A stretch of 64,000 nt of DNA from Seongchinamella unica (lineage in GTDB: Bacteria; Pseudomonadota; Gammaproteobacteria; Pseudomonadales; Halieaceae). The position numbers and the translations under genes were made by a program. Below, piece after piece: positions 33,137 to 43,565 of the stretch. The notes under the pieces are model-generated. The model did no database searches. It had not been told where the DNA came from and saw only the letters and a program-made list of their open reading frames with translations. Positions within the stretch are counted from its first letter, which is position 1. Each line of letters opens with the position of its first letter. The stretch covers positions 357,335-421,334 of the forward strand of contig NZ_SMSE01000001.1 of assembly GCF_004354085.1 (NCBI RefSeq). Direction: 5' to 3'.

Positions 33137-34600
33137 ATGAGAGGACACTGCTCCACCGTGACCACCGGCCCCAGTCAAAGCACCACCCTGTGGAGCGATT
33201 TGCTGTTGCGTGCAATGGCCGAGCTGCGAGAGCTCTATCTTCCACTGGAGAGCCATCTCGACGACGGGGTCCGCGACGATTTCTCCCACCTGTTTGAAGG
33301 CTCCGCACGGCTGGATGCCCTGCTGCAGCAGGAGTCGCCGGACCGGCATGACCTGATGAACGTACTCTCGGCGATTCGCGGATATGGCGAAATGCTGCGG
33401 GAGGACCTCGCCGCCGAGCACACAGAGCTGGACGCCGCCCTCACCCGCTTGCTCAAGGCCACCCAGGCGGCCAATAGCGGCGATGCCCCGGAACCCGCCA
33501 GCCAGGACCACCGCAATATCACCTCAGAGCCGGGTTTTATCCTGGCGGTAGACGACCTGCAGGAAAACCGCGAGCTGGTCGCCCGTTACCTGTCACGGTC
33601 AGGCCACATCGTGGTCACCGCCGCCGGTGGCGAGGAAGCGCTGCGCACCCTGAATCAGGCCGATGTCGATGTCGTGCTGCTGGACCTGGTGATGCCGGAT
33701 ATGGATGGCAGGGAGGTATTGCGGCGCATCAAGGAGCACCCCGAGTGGCGGGCCACGCCGGTGATCGTCATATCCGGCAGCCAGGATATGGAGGGCATCA
33801 TCGAGTGCATTGAGGCCGGCGCCGATGACTACCTGTTCAAGCCCTTTAATCCGGTGCTGCTGCAGGCCCGGATCAAGGCCGGTATCGAACGCAAGCGCTG
33901 GCATGACCGGGAGGAGCTTTACCGGCAGCAGCTGGAGCGTAACGAAAAGTTTATTCGCGCAACCTTTGGGCGCTATCTCTCCGACGAAATTGTCACCGAC
34001 ATTCTCGAACGCCCTGAGGGCCTGGAACTGGGCGGCGACCTGCGCCGGGTCACCATCATGATGTCGGACATACGCGGCTTCACCTCGCTCAGCGAGCAGC
34101 TCGCTCCCGCCCAGGTGGTTACCCTGATCAACCGCTACCTGGGAGCAATGACCGACATTATCATGGCTCACCAGGGCACCATCGACGAATTTATCGGCGA
34201 CGCCATTCTGGCCGTGTTCGGCGCGCCCATGCGACGAGACGACGATGCCGACCGGGCAGTGCAGTGCGCCCTGGAAATGCAGGCGGCCATGGAGGAGATC
34301 AACCGGCTCAACCGGGAAGACGGCCTGCCGGAAATCAGTACCGGTATCGCGCTCAACACCGGCGATGTGATCGCTGGCAACATCGGCTCTGAGCGACGCA
34401 GCAAGTACGGTTTTGTCGGCCACCCGATGAACGTTACCTCGCGCATCGAGGATGTGACCGCCGGTGGCGAGATCCTCATCGCCGACAGCACCCTCGAGTC
34501 ACTCAAGGGTGACTACTGTACCGGCGAATGCCGCGAACTGAAGGTCAAGGGCATCGACGAGTTACTGCAGGTCCACCAGATTCTGGAGTGCGCGCCATGA
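33137..34600 (+). CDS. Receiver domain fused to class III adenylate/guanylate cyclase, with degenerate histidine-kinase-like N-terminus
   Basis: A 487-residue protein. Residues 60-115 resemble a histidine-kinase dimerisation helix pair: RHDLMNVLSAIRGYGEML, with His71 in an H-box-like place but no ATPase domain. Residues 133-255 are a receiver domain with Asp183 as phosphate acceptor (VVLLDLVMPDMDG) and Lys in LFKPF. Residues 300-480 are a class III cyclase: metal-binding Asp311 in MSDIRGF and Asp355 in EFIGDAILAVFG. Such proteins make cAMP or cGMP in answer to phosphorylation. It overlaps the response regulator gene by 4 bp and lies beside the Crp-like gene. A GTG at 33158 is another possible start. 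Confidence 0.88.
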   Translation: MRGHCSTVTTGPSQSTTLWSDLLLRAMAELRELYLPLESHLDDGVRDDFSHLFEGSARLDALLQQESPDRHDLMNVLSAIRGYGEMLREDLAAEHTELDAALTRLLKATQAANSGDAPEPASQDHRNITSEPGFILAVDDLQENRELVARYLSRSGHIVVTAAGGEEALRTLNQADVDVVLLDLVMPDMDGREVLRRIKEHPEWRATPVIVISGSQDMEGIIECIEAGADDYLFKPFNPVLLQARIKAGIERKRWHDREELYRQQLERNEKFIRATFGRYLSDEIVTDILERPEGLELGGDLRRVTIMMSDIRGFTSLSEQLAPAQVVTLINRYLGAMTDIIMAHQGTIDEFIGDAILAVFGAPMRRDDDADRAVQCALEMQAAMEEINRLNREDGLPEISTGIALNTGDVIAGNIGSERRSKYGFVGHPMNVTSRIEDVTAGGEILIADSTLESLKGDYCTGECRELKVKGIDELLQVHQILECAP

Positions 34601-34968
34601 GCGGAAAGATCCTGCTGGTCGAGGACAACGAGCTCAACCGGGACATGCTCATACGGCGACTTACCCGGGCCGGGCTGGAGGTCATGTCCGCCGGCGATGG
34701 ACAGCAGGCACTGGACTTCATGCGCCAGCAACAACCGGCGGTGGTGCTGATGGACATGAATCTCCCGGTGATGGACGGCTGGACTGCCTGCCGCCAGGCC
34801 CGGGAAGACGCCAGCATCAGTCATATACCCATTATTGCCCTGACCGCACATGCATCCGATGCGGACCGGCTCGCAGCACTGGACGCGGGATGCGATGACT
34901 ACGCCACCAAGCCCGTTGATTTTCCCGGGCTGCTGATCAAGATCGAAAAACTCACCGGCCAGCGCTGA
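34597..34968 (+). CDS. Single-domain response regulator
   Basis: A 123-residue CheY-like receiver, from the ATG at 34597 that overlaps the cyclase stop (ATGA). Conserved residues: the acidic pair in LLVEDNE, the phosphorylated Asp in [13 protein letters not shown], Thr in ALTAH and Lys in ATKPVDF. There is no output domain, so it is a phosphate shuttle or works through protein contact. The kinase gene follows 17 bp downstream. Confidence 0.92.
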   Translation: MSGKILLVEDNELNRDMLIRRLTRAGLEVMSAGDGQQALDFMRQQQPAVVLMDMNLPVMDGWTACRQAREDASISHIPIIALTAHASDADRLAALDAGCDDYATKPVDFPGLLIKIEKLTGQR

Positions 34969-34985
34969 GGACGCCCCATCCACGC

Positions 34986-36518
34986 ATGAGCTTACGCCGC
35001 CGCCTGACCCTCTCCCTGGTGACCATTCTGATGTTGTTCGCCATCAACGTGGGCACCCACTTCTGGGGCAGTTACGCCCGAAACGAAAGCATGGAGGCCT
35101 ACCGCAGTTCGGTCACCGCCGCCCAGCTGTCCACCGAGGTCGAAGGGCTGCTCAATGACCAGCGCCAGACCATCCTGGTTCTTTCCACCATCCGCGCCAA
35201 CACCGGTGACCAGCTGGACGCCGACGAGTCGCTGCAGGCAGAGACACAGCTGGACGCTATTCGCCTGCGGATCAGGGAACTGGGGAAGCTGAGCCACGAT
35301 GTGACCCGCCTGCACTACGACCGCCTGCTGGAAAGCAGCAACGCACTGCTGGATGACTGGACCCGGTTTTACCAGAATTACAATGACCCGGAGTTCAAAT
35401 CCGACGTCGACGATCCCGTGCCCTATATCCAGGCCAGTCAGCGACTGAAGGAGCTGGAGCAGCGCCAGGCATTCATCGCCATGCAGCGGGCCAATATCAT
35501 CGACCGCACCATTGCCCTGACCGACAGAATCACGGTAATCGGCTTTATCGCCTCCATCTTCCTCACCGCGACCCTGGGGTTTTTCCTGGTGCGCTACACC
35601 AATCGCTCACTGAAGCACCTCAAGCGGGGCACCGAGAGAATCGGCAGTGGCGATCTCAACTACCGGATCGATAACATCGATGATACCGGTGAGCTAGGGG
35701 ATCTCGCCAACGCCTTCAACGACATGTCGGAAAAGCTGCGCAACGCCATGTACGACGTCAGCAAGGCCCGGGATGCGGCAGACGAAGCCAGTGCGGCCAA
35801 GAGCATGTTCCTGGCCAATGTTTCCCACGAATTGCGTACGCCACTGAATGCCATCATTGGCTACTCGGAGATGCTGCACGATGAGCTCTCCGACGAAAGC
35901 GAAGTGGACCGGGCCCAGTTCCAGCAGGATCTGGATAAGATCATTCGCTCCGGGCGCCAGTTGCTGAGCCTGATTAACAACATCCTGGATCTCTCCAAGA
36001 TTGAAACCGGCAAGATGGTCCTGCACTGCGAAACCTTCCAGCCCGGTGATTTGCTGGAGCAGGCTTGTGATGCCATCACGCCCCAGTTGCGGGACCGCAA
36101 CAACAGCCTGGAAAAGTCAGGTTTCTCCGGACTGCCCACCCTCTATAACGACGCGGCCAAATTCCGCCAGGTATTTACCAATCTGCTCAGTAACGCCTGC
36201 AAGTTTACCGAGAACGGCCGGCTCAGAGTCACGGCAAGGGAACGGGAAGACAATCGGGGCTGGGTGGAAATTGCCGTCGAGGATACCGGCATCGGCATGG
36301 ACAAGGAGCAGCAGAAACAGGTGTTTGAGGCCTTCGTGCAGGCAGACGCCTCCACCAGCGCCAACTACGGCGGCACCGGCCTGGGACTTGCTATCTGTCG
36401 GGATTATTGCGAACTGATGGGTGGTAATATCCGGGTGGACAGCACTCCGGGCGTCGGCTCTACCTTCACTGTGTTACTGCCGGCTGACCCAGAGTTAGCT
36501 CTCGAAGGCGCTGGATAG
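34986..36518 (+). CDS. Membrane-bound sensor histidine kinase
   Basis: A 510-residue kinase. Two membrane helices (about residues 8-28 and 180-200) flank a helical periplasmic sensor domain; a HAMP domain follows (about 200-255), then HisKA with [17 protein letters not shown] (His near residue 282), and HATPase with LLSNACKF (near 400), DTGIGM and GTGLGLAIC. No receiver is attached, so the single-domain regulator just before it is the probable partner, with the receiver-cyclase as output. The 3' end overlaps the convergent lipoprotein gene by 53 bp. Confidence 0.93.
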   Translation: MSLRRRLTLSLVTILMLFAINVGTHFWGSYARNESMEAYRSSVTAAQLSTEVEGLLNDQRQTILVLSTIRANTGDQLDADESLQAETQLDAIRLRIRELGKLSHDVTRLHYDRLLESSNALLDDWTRFYQNYNDPEFKSDVDDPVPYIQASQRLKELEQRQAFIAMQRANIIDRTIALTDRITVIGFIASIFLTATLGFFLVRYTNRSLKHLKRGTERIGSGDLNYRIDNIDDTGELGDLANAFNDMSEKLRNAMYDVSKARDAADEASAAKSMFLANVSHELRTPLNAIIGYSEMLHDELSDESEVDRAQFQQDLDKIIRSGRQLLSLINNILDLSKIETGKMVLHCETFQPGDLLEQACDAITPQLRDRNNSLEKSGFSGLPTLYNDAAKFRQVFTNLLSNACKFTENGRLRVTAREREDNRGWVEIAVEDTGIGMDKEQQKQVFEAFVQADASTSANYGGTGLGLAICRDYCELMGGNIRVDSTPGVGSTFTVLLPADPELALEGAG

Positions 36519-37128
36519 CCTCCTCGCGCTTTTTCAGGTCCTCCCTCAGGCTCCTGTTAGCTGCCTTCAGGCCGGCGATTTCCCGATCCATGTCGCGAAA
36601 GTTCTCCAGCGACTGGCGCAGCAGCAACGTCTGTTCGTGCAGCTGCATTGACTGCCAGTCCTCCTTGACCAGTTCGCGGTAACTCTTACGTGCCTCCTCG
36701 GCATCGTGATAGGGACTGTCGCCCAGGGATTTTATGAAGGCGATGGCGATGGCCGCCTCCCAGTCTGCCGCCGGCGAGGATTCCAGGCGCCGGTAGCGAC
36801 TGAAATATTCCAGGGCTTCTTCGTGATCGCCCCTGGCCATGGAGACGAAGCCTTTTTCGAGAAAGGTATAGTCTGCCTCGATTTCCTCCTCACAGGCGCA
36901 GGTAGTGCCATCGGGCAGGTTAAGGATTATTTCCGGCACCTCCTCCACCCTATTGCTGGTGACGACCGTGTCCTCCGGTGACTGAGGCTCCGTCGGGGCC
37001 TGGACGCAGGCCTGCAGCAACAACAGCAGGGACAGCAGGCCGGGTCGCAACAGGGAACGTGGGAGCAAGGACGCTTCCTCTATCTCGGTAAAAACCAGAG
37101 TGTAGCCTATTCGCAGCGTCCTGAGCAC
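36466..37128 (-). CDS. Putative lipoprotein with coiled-coil tail
   Basis: About 220 residues. The N-terminal signal contains [13 protein letters not shown], a fair lipobox with Cys41, so the mature protein would be a lipoprotein; a later start (for example a codon closer to [10 protein letters not shown]) is possible. TPR-like helices (about residues 85-160: [31 protein letters not shown]) come next, then a coiled coil at the C-terminus (about 175-212). The family resembles the YbgF/QseG-like lipoproteins found beside kinase genes but I cannot name it firmly. It converges on the kinase with overlapping ends and lies upstream of nothing coupled. Confidence 0.7.
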   Translation of the reverse strand: MLRTLRIGYTLVFTEIEEASLLPRSLLRPGLLSLLLLLQACVQAPTEPQSPEDTVVTSNRVEEVPEIILNLPDGTTCACEEEIEADYTFLEKGFVSMARGDHEEALEYFSRYRRLESSPAADWEAAIAIAFIKSLGDSPYHDAEEARKSYRELVKEDWQSMQLHEQTLLLRQSLENFRDMDREIAGLKAANRSLREDLKKREEAIQRLRELTLGQPAVTQ

Positions 37129-37139
37129 CCCGGAAATTG

Positions 37140-38633
37140 TTACTCAGGTCGCATATGCGGGAACAGCAGCACATCCCTGATAGAGGGGGAGTCAGTCAGG
37201 AACATGACCAGTCGGTCGATGCCTATACCCTCTCCTACCGTTGGCGGCAGGCCATACTCCAGGGCGCGAATATAGTCCGCGTCGTAGTGCATGGCCTCGT
37301 CGTCTCCGGCATCCTTCTCCGCCACCTGGGCAAGAAAACGCTCCGCCTGGTCCTCGGCATCGTTGAGCTCGGAAAAACCATTGGCCAACTCGCGACCGGC
37401 AATGAAGAACTCGAAGCGATCGGTGACAAAGGGATCGTCATCATTGCGCCGCGACAGGGGCGAGACTTCGGTCGGATAGTGGGTAATAAAGGTGGGCTGA
37501 TCCAGTCGATGCTCGACGGTCTTTTCGAAAATTTCGATCTGGACCTTGCCCAGCCCCCAGCTGTCCTTCAGCTCAATGCCCAGGCCGCGGGCGATGTCCC
37601 GGGCTGCGCTTTCATCGGCCAGCTGGCCGGCGCTGATATCCGGGTTGTAGTGCAGTACGGCGTCGAACACCGACAGGCGTGCAAAGGGTCTGGAGAAATC
37701 GTAGCTGTTGCCCTGGTACTCCACAGTAGTGCCGCCCAGTACTTCCCCGGTCAGCTTGCGCAACATGTCCTCGGTGAGGTCCATGGCATCCTCAAAAGCG
37801 GCGTAGGCCCAGTAAAATTCCAGCATGGTGAATTCGGGATTATGCCGGGTCGACAGACCCTCGTTGCGGAAGCTGCGATTGATTTCGAACACCCGTTCGA
37901 AGCCGCCCACGGTCAGCCGCTTGAGATAGAGCTCGGGAGCGATACGCAGGTACATGTCCTGGTCTAGCGCATTGTGATGCGTGACAAATGGCCTGGCAGC
38001 GGCGCCACCGGGAATAACCTGCATCATGGGAGTTTCCACCTCCATGAAGCCGCGATCCATCATGTAGTCACGGATGAAGGCAATAATGCGCGAGCGAGTG
38101 CGGAACACCGCGCGGGCCTGTTCGTTAACGATCAGGTCCACGTAGCGCTGGCGATAGCGCATCTCCTGGTCAGCAAGGCCGTGGTACTTGTCTGGCAGGG
38201 GGCGCAGCGCCTTGGTCAACAGCCGTGCCTCTTCCATATTGATGTACAGGTCGCCCTTGCCCGACTTGTGCAGCGGGCCGCTGGCGGCGACGATATCACC
38301 GAGGTCCCAGCCCTTGATCTCGGCCAGGGCATCAGCATCCAGCCCCTTGCGGTTAACGTACAGCTGGATCTGGTCGGAGCCATCCTGGATCAGCAGAAAC
38401 GCCCCACGGTTGCGTATCAGGCGGCCGGCAACCGAAAAATGCCTGTCCGCTGCCTCGAGCTCCTCCTTGGAGCACTGACCATACTGCTGTTGCAGTTGCC
38501 CCGCTTCCGCCGTGCGCCGGAAGTCATTGGGGAACGCATTGCGCTTCTCCCGGATCGCGTCCAGCTTGGCACGCCGTTCGGCTATCAGCTTGTTCTCGTC
38601 CTGGGCGTCCGGAGACTGGTCCTGTTCACTCAT
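37140..38633 (-). CDS. lysS: Lysyl-tRNA synthetase (class II)
   Basis: A 497-residue enzyme that charges tRNA-Lys. N-terminal OB-fold for the anticodon (about residues 60-160), then class II core with motif 1 ([20 protein letters not shown]), motif 2 ([20 protein letters not shown]) and motif 3 ([27 protein letters not shown]). Length and motifs are complete. It starts 34 bp after prfB, the same pair and order as in many gammaproteobacteria. Confidence 0.98.
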   Translation of the reverse strand: MSEQDQSPDAQDENKLIAERRAKLDAIREKRNAFPNDFRRTAEAGQLQQQYGQCSKEELEAADRHFSVAGRLIRNRGAFLLIQDGSDQIQLYVNRKGLDADALAEIKGWDLGDIVAASGPLHKSGKGDLYINMEEARLLTKALRPLPDKYHGLADQEMRYRQRYVDLIVNEQARAVFRTRSRIIAFIRDYMMDRGFMEVETPMMQVIPGGAAARPFVTHHNALDQDMYLRIAPELYLKRLTVGGFERVFEINRSFRNEGLSTRHNPEFTMLEFYWAYAAFEDAMDLTEDMLRKLTGEVLGGTTVEYQGNSYDFSRPFARLSVFDAVLHYNPDISAGQLADESAARDIARGLGIELKDSWGLGKVQIEIFEKTVEHRLDQPTFITHYPTEVSPLSRRNDDDPFVTDRFEFFIAGRELANGFSELNDAEDQAERFLAQVAEKDAGDDEAMHYDADYIRALEYGLPPTVGEGIGIDRLVMFLTDSPSIRDVLLFPHMRPE

Positions 38634-38667
38634 TAATCGCTTCTCTGCTGTTCACTGGGGCGGGGCT

Positions 38668-39766
38668 TCACAACCCGCTTTTCAGCGAGGCCTCGATAAA
38701 CTGGTCGATGCTGCCGTCCAGCACCGCCTGGGTATTGCTGGTCTCCACGCCGGTGCGCAGGTCCTTGACTCGGGAGTCATCCAGCACGTAGGAGCGAATC
38801 TGGCTGCCCCAGCCGATGTCAGACTTGCTGTCCTCAGTGGCCTGGGCCGCTTCCTGGCGCTTCATCATTTCCTGTTCGTACAGTTTGGCCCGCAGCATTT
38901 TCCAGGCTTTGTCACGGTTCTGGTGCTGGGAGCGCTCACTCTGGCACTGCACCACGATACCGCTGGGCTCATGGGTCAGGCGCACCGCCGAGTCAGTTTT
39001 GTTAACGTGCTGGCCACCGGCACCGGAGGCGCGGTAGGTATCAGTCCGCACGTCCGAGGGATCGACCTCGATTTCAATGTTGTCATCGATCTCCGGCGAG
39101 ACGAATACCGCGGTAAACGAGGTATGGCGACGGTTGCCGGAATCGAAGGGTGACTTGCGCACCAGTCGGTGTACGCCAATCTCGGTACGCAGCCAGCCGA
39201 AAGCGTATTCACCCTCGATAAAAATTGTGGCGCTCTTGATGCCGGCCACATCGCCGGCACTGCATTCCACCAACTCGGCCTTGAAACCCTTGGCATCGGC
39301 CCAGCGCAAGTACATGCGCAGCAGCATCTCAGCCCAGTCCTGTGCCTCGGTGCCGCCGGAGCCGGCCTGGATATCAAGAAAGGCGTTGTTGGCGTCCATT
39401 TCGCCATCAAACATACGCCGGAACTCCAGCCGTTCCAGCTGGGCCACCAGGGCATCGATTTCACCGCTGACTTCGGCAACCGTGTCCTCGTCATCCTCGG
39501 CGGCGGCCATTTCCAGCAGGTCACCGGCATCAGCGGCGCCGCTGTCCAGTTTTTCGATCGTGTGCACCACCGTTTCCAGCGCGGCGCGCTCGCGCCCCAG
39601 CTCCTGGGCGCGGGTGGGGTCTTCCCATACGCTGGGCTCTGCCAGCTCCAGCTCTACCTCCGCCAGCCGTTCCTTACGATTGGCAAAGTCAAAGATACCC
39701 CCTAAGCACGTCGGTGCGCGCTTCAATGTCTTTCAGGGTCTGTATCAGGGGGTTGATTTCAAGCAT
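38668..39766 (-). CDS. prfB: Peptide chain release factor 2 with programmed +1 frameshift
   Basis: The gene starts at the ATG at 39766 and encodes 25 residues ([20 protein letters not shown] and the next five) up to an in-frame TGA at 39691-39689; a +1 shift there continues to 38668, giving about 365 residues in all. The rest contains the SPF motif in [10 protein letters not shown] for UGA/UAA recognition and GGQ in [17 protein letters not shown], which triggers peptide release. Annotating only the open frame from 39726 would lose the true start. The regulation is the classic one: too little RF2 lets the shift occur. Confidence 0.97.
39688..39703 (-). promoter_or_regulatory. prfB: prfB +1 frameshift site
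   Basis: As read in the gene: AGG GGG TAT CTT TGA C. The Shine-Dalgarno-like AGGGGG, then CTT and TGA followed by C are exactly the elements known to drive release-factor-2 autoregulation. The stop codon is at 39691-39689. Confidence 0.97.
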
Positions 39767-39860
39767 TGTCCGGCCCGCTTTATTTCAAGGGCGCGCATTT
39801 TAACGTAGCCAGCGGCCCGGGCCTAGCCCGAATATTACCTGCCTCGCTCACGGGCGCCGC

Positions 39861-40670
39861 TTACAGGTAACTGCACCAGTCACTCCAGCTGCCTGCGTAT
39901 AAGGTGGCGTCATCACGCCCCAGCAAGGCCAGCGAAAACAGGTTGACGCAGGCGGTCACCCCCGAGCCGCAATAAACGACCAGCTCCGGGGCATCGAGTG
40001 TGCTGCCCCAGTGGGCGCGCTGGCCCGCCTCATCCAGGGCTCGACCGGCTTCGTCGGTGACCCCCTGCCAGGGATGATTGACTGCGCCGGGAATATGGCC
40101 AGCGACCGGGTCGATCGGCTCTTCCAGCCCTTGATAGCGGCGCGGTTCCCTTGAATCTACCAGTAGTGCACCCGCGCCCTGCAACTGCGCCAGACCATCG
40201 ATATCGCAAGAACCCCGTAGCCGGGCATCCACACAGATATCGCCGACGGCAACCGGGCGGCTCACCCCCTGCTCCACTTCGCCACCGGCCTGCAGCCAGG
40301 CGGCATACCCGCCGTTGAGCAGTCGCGGCGAGCGGTAGCCCAGGCTGCGCAGCAGCCACCACAGGCGTGCAGCGAAGGCGAACCCGGAGTCGTCATAGGC
40401 AACCACGGCAGTCTGCGGGCCGATACCGCAGTCTGCCAGGGTCCTGGCCAGGGTCGCTGCATCCGGTAGCGGATGGCGCCCCCCGTGCGCCTGAACCGGC
40501 GAAGAAAGATCCCTGTTGAGGTCCAGGTAACAGGCACCGGGAATGTGCCCGGCCTCGTAGGCAGCCCTGCCGGCATCCGGGTCTTTGAGAGAAAAGCGGC
40601 AGTCCACAACAACCACGTTTTCGGCCTCCCGCAGGGCCTCGGCTTCAATTAACTGTTGCTCGTAGGACAT
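39861..40670 (-). CDS. sseA: Rhodanese-type sulfurtransferase (3-mercaptopyruvate type)
   Basis: A 269-residue protein from the ATG at 40670 with two rhodanese domains (about residues 5-125 and 150-265). The second has the active-site loop CGSGVTA, whose Gly-Ser-Gly form points to 3-mercaptopyruvate sulfurtransferase rather than thiosulfate sulfurtransferase. It moves sulfane sulfur to cyanide or thiol acceptors. No special operon: it lies between prfB and a DUF2244 gene read from the other strand. Confidence 0.9.
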   Translation of the reverse strand: MSYEQQLIEAEALREAENVVVVDCRFSLKDPDAGRAAYEAGHIPGACYLDLNRDLSSPVQAHGGRHPLPDAATLARTLADCGIGPQTAVVAYDDSGFAFAARLWWLLRSLGYRSPRLLNGGYAAWLQAGGEVEQGVSRPVAVGDICVDARLRGSCDIDGLAQLQGAGALLVDSREPRRYQGLEEPIDPVAGHIPGAVNHPWQGVTDEAGRALDEAGQRAHWGSTLDAPELVVYCGSGVTACVNLFSLALLGRDDATLYAGSWSDWCSYL

Positions 40671-40757
40671 GGCAGTTCCGCCTGGACACAATCCCTACGA
40701 TAGTAGGCGAGTATCGCGTTTTTCACTACACTGGCGTTTCGACAGGAGGAACCTGCT

Positions 40758-41261
40758 GTGGTCACCAGCAACCGCGAGCCCGGCAAACTGATGATTATCG
40801 CCCGCCCCAACCACTCTTCCAGCTGGCGGGCGAACCTTTACGCCCTCCTGGCTATCTCGGTGCCTTCCCTGGGTGCGGCGATCGGCTTCACCGCGCTGGG
40901 CGCCTGGCCCATCCTGCCCTTTGCAGGACTGGAACTCCTGGCCCTGGCCGGTGCGCTTTATTACGTGAACTGGAAGCTTCAGTATCGACACGTGATCACC
41001 CTCAGTGAGGACAGCGTGCAGATCGAGAAAGGTCACTACCACCCTAAACAGTGCTGGCGGTTCGCTCGCCAGCGCACCGGGCTGAGCATTATCCCGCAAA
41101 GACACCCCTGGGAGAGCCCGGAGCTGGCCGTGCACGACAGCCGGGAGAGCGTGGGTATCGGGGAATTCCTGAGCCCTGCCGACGCGCGGGAGTTGATCAC
41201 CCTGCTGCGCGGCGAACTGCGGGTCGACAGCGCCAGCCCGCGACAGGGCCGTAGCTTCTAG
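40758..41261 (+). CDS. DUF2244 membrane protein
   Basis: A 167-residue protein with two membrane helices (about residues 28-46 and 50-68) followed by a soluble domain with QYRHVITLSEDSVQIEKG and the HPWESPELAV segment of DUF2244. GTG at 40758 is preceded by AGGAGG at 8 bases, so I take it as start rather than the ATG at 40791. The function of the family is unknown; members often lie next to cytochrome oxidase genes, which is not the case here. Its 3' end overlaps the enoyl-CoA hydratase gene by 4 bp, convergent. Confidence 0.85.
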   Translation: MVTSNREPGKLMIIARPNHSSSWRANLYALLAISVPSLGAAIGFTALGAWPILPFAGLELLALAGALYYVNWKLQYRHVITLSEDSVQIEKGHYHPKQCWRFARQRTGLSIIPQRHPWESPELAVHDSRESVGIGEFLSPADARELITLLRGELRVDSASPRQGRSF

Positions 41262-42037
41262 TCGCCGAGATCGCCGAAGTCGCCGTGGCGCCCTGCACCT
41301 GCGGCAAAGCGCCGGGCCCCAGCCACCGTTTCCTGCGATGCGATCACCTCCAGCCCCTGGCGGAATTCATTGGCCATTGCCGTGCTCAAGTCCATGTCCC
41401 ACTGCCGATAGGCACTGAGGCGATCAGAGCGCAGGCAGTTCTGGGGGAAGGCGGACAACTGCTGTGCCAGGTCCAGGGCGGCCTGTAACGCCTCCCCCTC
41501 GGCGACCACCCGGTTCGCCAGGCCCATGGCCAGCGCCTCCGAAGCCGCTACCGGGCGACCGGTTAGAATGAGGTCCAGCGCCCGGCTATGGCCGATCAGC
41601 CGCGGCAGTCGCACCGTGCCGCCATCGATCAGCGGCACTCCCCAGCGGCGGCAGAACACGCCCATAACGGCAGTTTCCTCAACCACCCGCAGGTCACACC
41701 AGAGAGCCAGCTCCAGACCACCCGCCACCGCATGGCCGGCGACCGCGGCGATTACCGGCTTGTCCAGTAACATACGGGAGGGACCCATCGGCCCGTCGCC
41801 TTCCTCTGAAAGAGCATTCGCACCCGTCTGGGACGCCAGTGCCTTCAGGTCAGCACCCGCGCAGAAGGTGCCATTGGCGCCATGGAAGACGGCCACGTCA
41901 CTGTCGGGGTCGGCATCGAAGGCGGTAAACGCCCCCGCCAGGGCCCGGGCGGTCGCGCCGTCCACCGCATTGCGAACCTCGGGTCGCGCCAGGGTGATCA
42001 CTGTCACCCTGCCCTGTTTTTCAACGCTGATGTTCAT
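41258..42037 (-). CDS. Enoyl-CoA hydratase/isomerase family protein
   Basis: A 259-residue crotonase-fold protein from the ATG at 42037. The oxyanion-hole pieces NGTFCAGADLKALA (with the AGADL motif) and the later GHAVAGGLELALWCDL (with GGG-type loop and Glu) are both present. Of the two catalytic Glu positions of hydratases only the second (in GGLELAL region) is certain, so hydration is likely but isomerase or another activity is possible. It stands alone between DUF2244 and rimO. Confidence 0.88.
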   Translation of the reverse strand: MNISVEKQGRVTVITLARPEVRNAVDGATARALAGAFTAFDADPDSDVAVFHGANGTFCAGADLKALASQTGANALSEEGDGPMGPSRMLLDKPVIAAVAGHAVAGGLELALWCDLRVVEETAVMGVFCRRWGVPLIDGGTVRLPRLIGHSRALDLILTGRPVAASEALAMGLANRVVAEGEALQAALDLAQQLSAFPQNCLRSDRLSAYRQWDMDLSTAMANEFRQGLEVIASQETVAGARRFAAGAGRHGDFGDLGD

Positions 42038-42235
42038 GCTGAATCTCCGGCACAAAAACAATCAGTGTAGGGAGAGCGATGGCGAGGCACAATACGGCGG
42101 CGGGAGAAACCCGGGCGGGCGCGGGGCCTGCTGTCGTGGCCAGGGCGCGGGCATAACACTGCCCTGCTGCACTTGGCACAGCGCCCACACGCTGCGGTAC
42201 AATGCGCCCCCACTTCGCTGGAGGCAGCCCCTGCC

Positions 42236-43561
42236 ATGAAACAACCTGCAAGCAACAAAGTCGGCTTTATCAGCCTTGGCTGCCCCAAGGCGCTGGTAGA
42301 TTCCGAACGCATCCTCACCCAGTTGAAACTGGACGGATACGACATCGTACCAAGCTACGAGGATGCCGAGGTCGTGGTGGTCAACACCTGCGGCTTTATC
42401 GACAGCGCCAAGCAGGAATCACTGGATGCCATCGGCGAGGCCATCAGCGAAAACGGCAGGGTGATTGTCACCGGCTGCATGGGCAAGGGCGACGACGCCA
42501 GCATCATCCGGAAGTTGCACCCCAAGGTGCTGGCAGTCAGCGGTCCCGCCGCCTACGAAGAAGTGGTGGGCGCGGTCCACGAATATGTGCCCCCGGTGAT
42601 CAATCACGACCCCTACACCGACCTGGTTCCGCCACAGGGGGTCAAGCTCACGCCGCGCCACTATGCCTACCTGAAGATTTCCGAGGGCTGTAATCATCGC
42701 TGCAGCTTCTGCATTATTCCGGATATGCGCGGTGACCTGGTGAGCAGGCCCATCGGTGATGTGATGGAAGAAGCCGAACGCCTGGTCAGGGCCGGGGTGA
42801 GGGAACTGCTGGTAATCTCCCAGGACACCAGCGCCTACGGTGTCGATACCCGGTTTCGTACCGGCTTCTGGAACGGCCGACCGCTGAAAACCCACATGCA
42901 GCAACTGTGCGAAGCCCTGGCGGAGTTCGGGGTGTGGGTCAGGTTGCACTATGTCTATCCCTATCCCCACGTGGACAAGGTCGTTCCGCTCATGGCCGAC
43001 GGCAGGATTCTGCCTTACCTTGACGTACCCTTTCAGCATGGCAGCCCTGAGGTGCTCCTGCGAATGAAGCGCCCGGCAGCGGCGGAAAAATCCCTGGAGC
43101 GTATCCAGGCCTGGCGATCGATCTGCCCGGATATCACCCTGCGCAGCACGTTTATTGTCGGCTTCCCCGGCGAGACCGAGCAGGACTTCGAGATCCTGCT
43201 GGACTTCCTGCGAGAGGCACAGCTGGATCGGGTGGGCTGCTTCCAGTATTCCCCGGTCAAGGGCGCTAAAGCCAACGACCTGCCCGACCAGGTACCGGAA
43301 GTGCTCAAACAGGAACGCTGGGAGCGTTTCATGGCCCTGCAACAGGAGATCAGCAGTGCCCGGCTGCAGCAGAAAGTCGGGCGCGATATCGAGATCCTCA
43401 TCGATGAGGTCGACTCCGACGGGGCCATTGGTCGTTCCCCTGCCGATGCCCCGGAGATCGACGGTAAAGTCTTTCTCGATGGCGCCACTGGCCTGAAACC
43501 CGGCGATCTGGTCAAGGCCACGGTTACCGGTGCCGACGAGTACGACCTGTGGGCGGGTTGA
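42236..43561 (+). CDS. rimO: Ribosomal protein uS12 methylthiotransferase
   Basis: A 441-residue protein from the ATG at 42236. It adds a methylthio group to Asp88 of ribosomal protein uS12 by radical SAM chemistry. Domains in order: UPF0004 domain with [10 protein letters not shown] and NTCGFID (Cys residues of the auxiliary cluster), radical SAM domain with CNHRCSFC (about residue 150), and C-terminal TRAM domain from about residue 370. All six cluster cysteines are present. rsmE follows in the next frame with nearly no gap, so both rRNA/ribosome modifiers are coupled. Confidence 0.97.
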   Translation: MKQPASNKVGFISLGCPKALVDSERILTQLKLDGYDIVPSYEDAEVVVVNTCGFIDSAKQESLDAIGEAISENGRVIVTGCMGKGDDASIIRKLHPKVLAVSGPAAYEEVVGAVHEYVPPVINHDPYTDLVPPQGVKLTPRHYAYLKISEGCNHRCSFCIIPDMRGDLVSRPIGDVMEEAERLVRAGVRELLVISQDTSAYGVDTRFRTGFWNGRPLKTHMQQLCEALAEFGVWVRLHYVYPYPHVDKVVPLMADGRILPYLDVPFQHGSPEVLLRMKRPAAAEKSLERIQAWRSICPDITLRSTFIVGFPGETEQDFEILLDFLREAQLDRVGCFQYSPVKGAKANDLPDQVPEVLKQERWERFMALQQEISSARLQQKVGRDIEILIDEVDSDGAIGRSPADAPEIDGKVFLDGATGLKPGDLVKATVTGADEYDLWAG

Positions 43562-43565
43562 GCGC

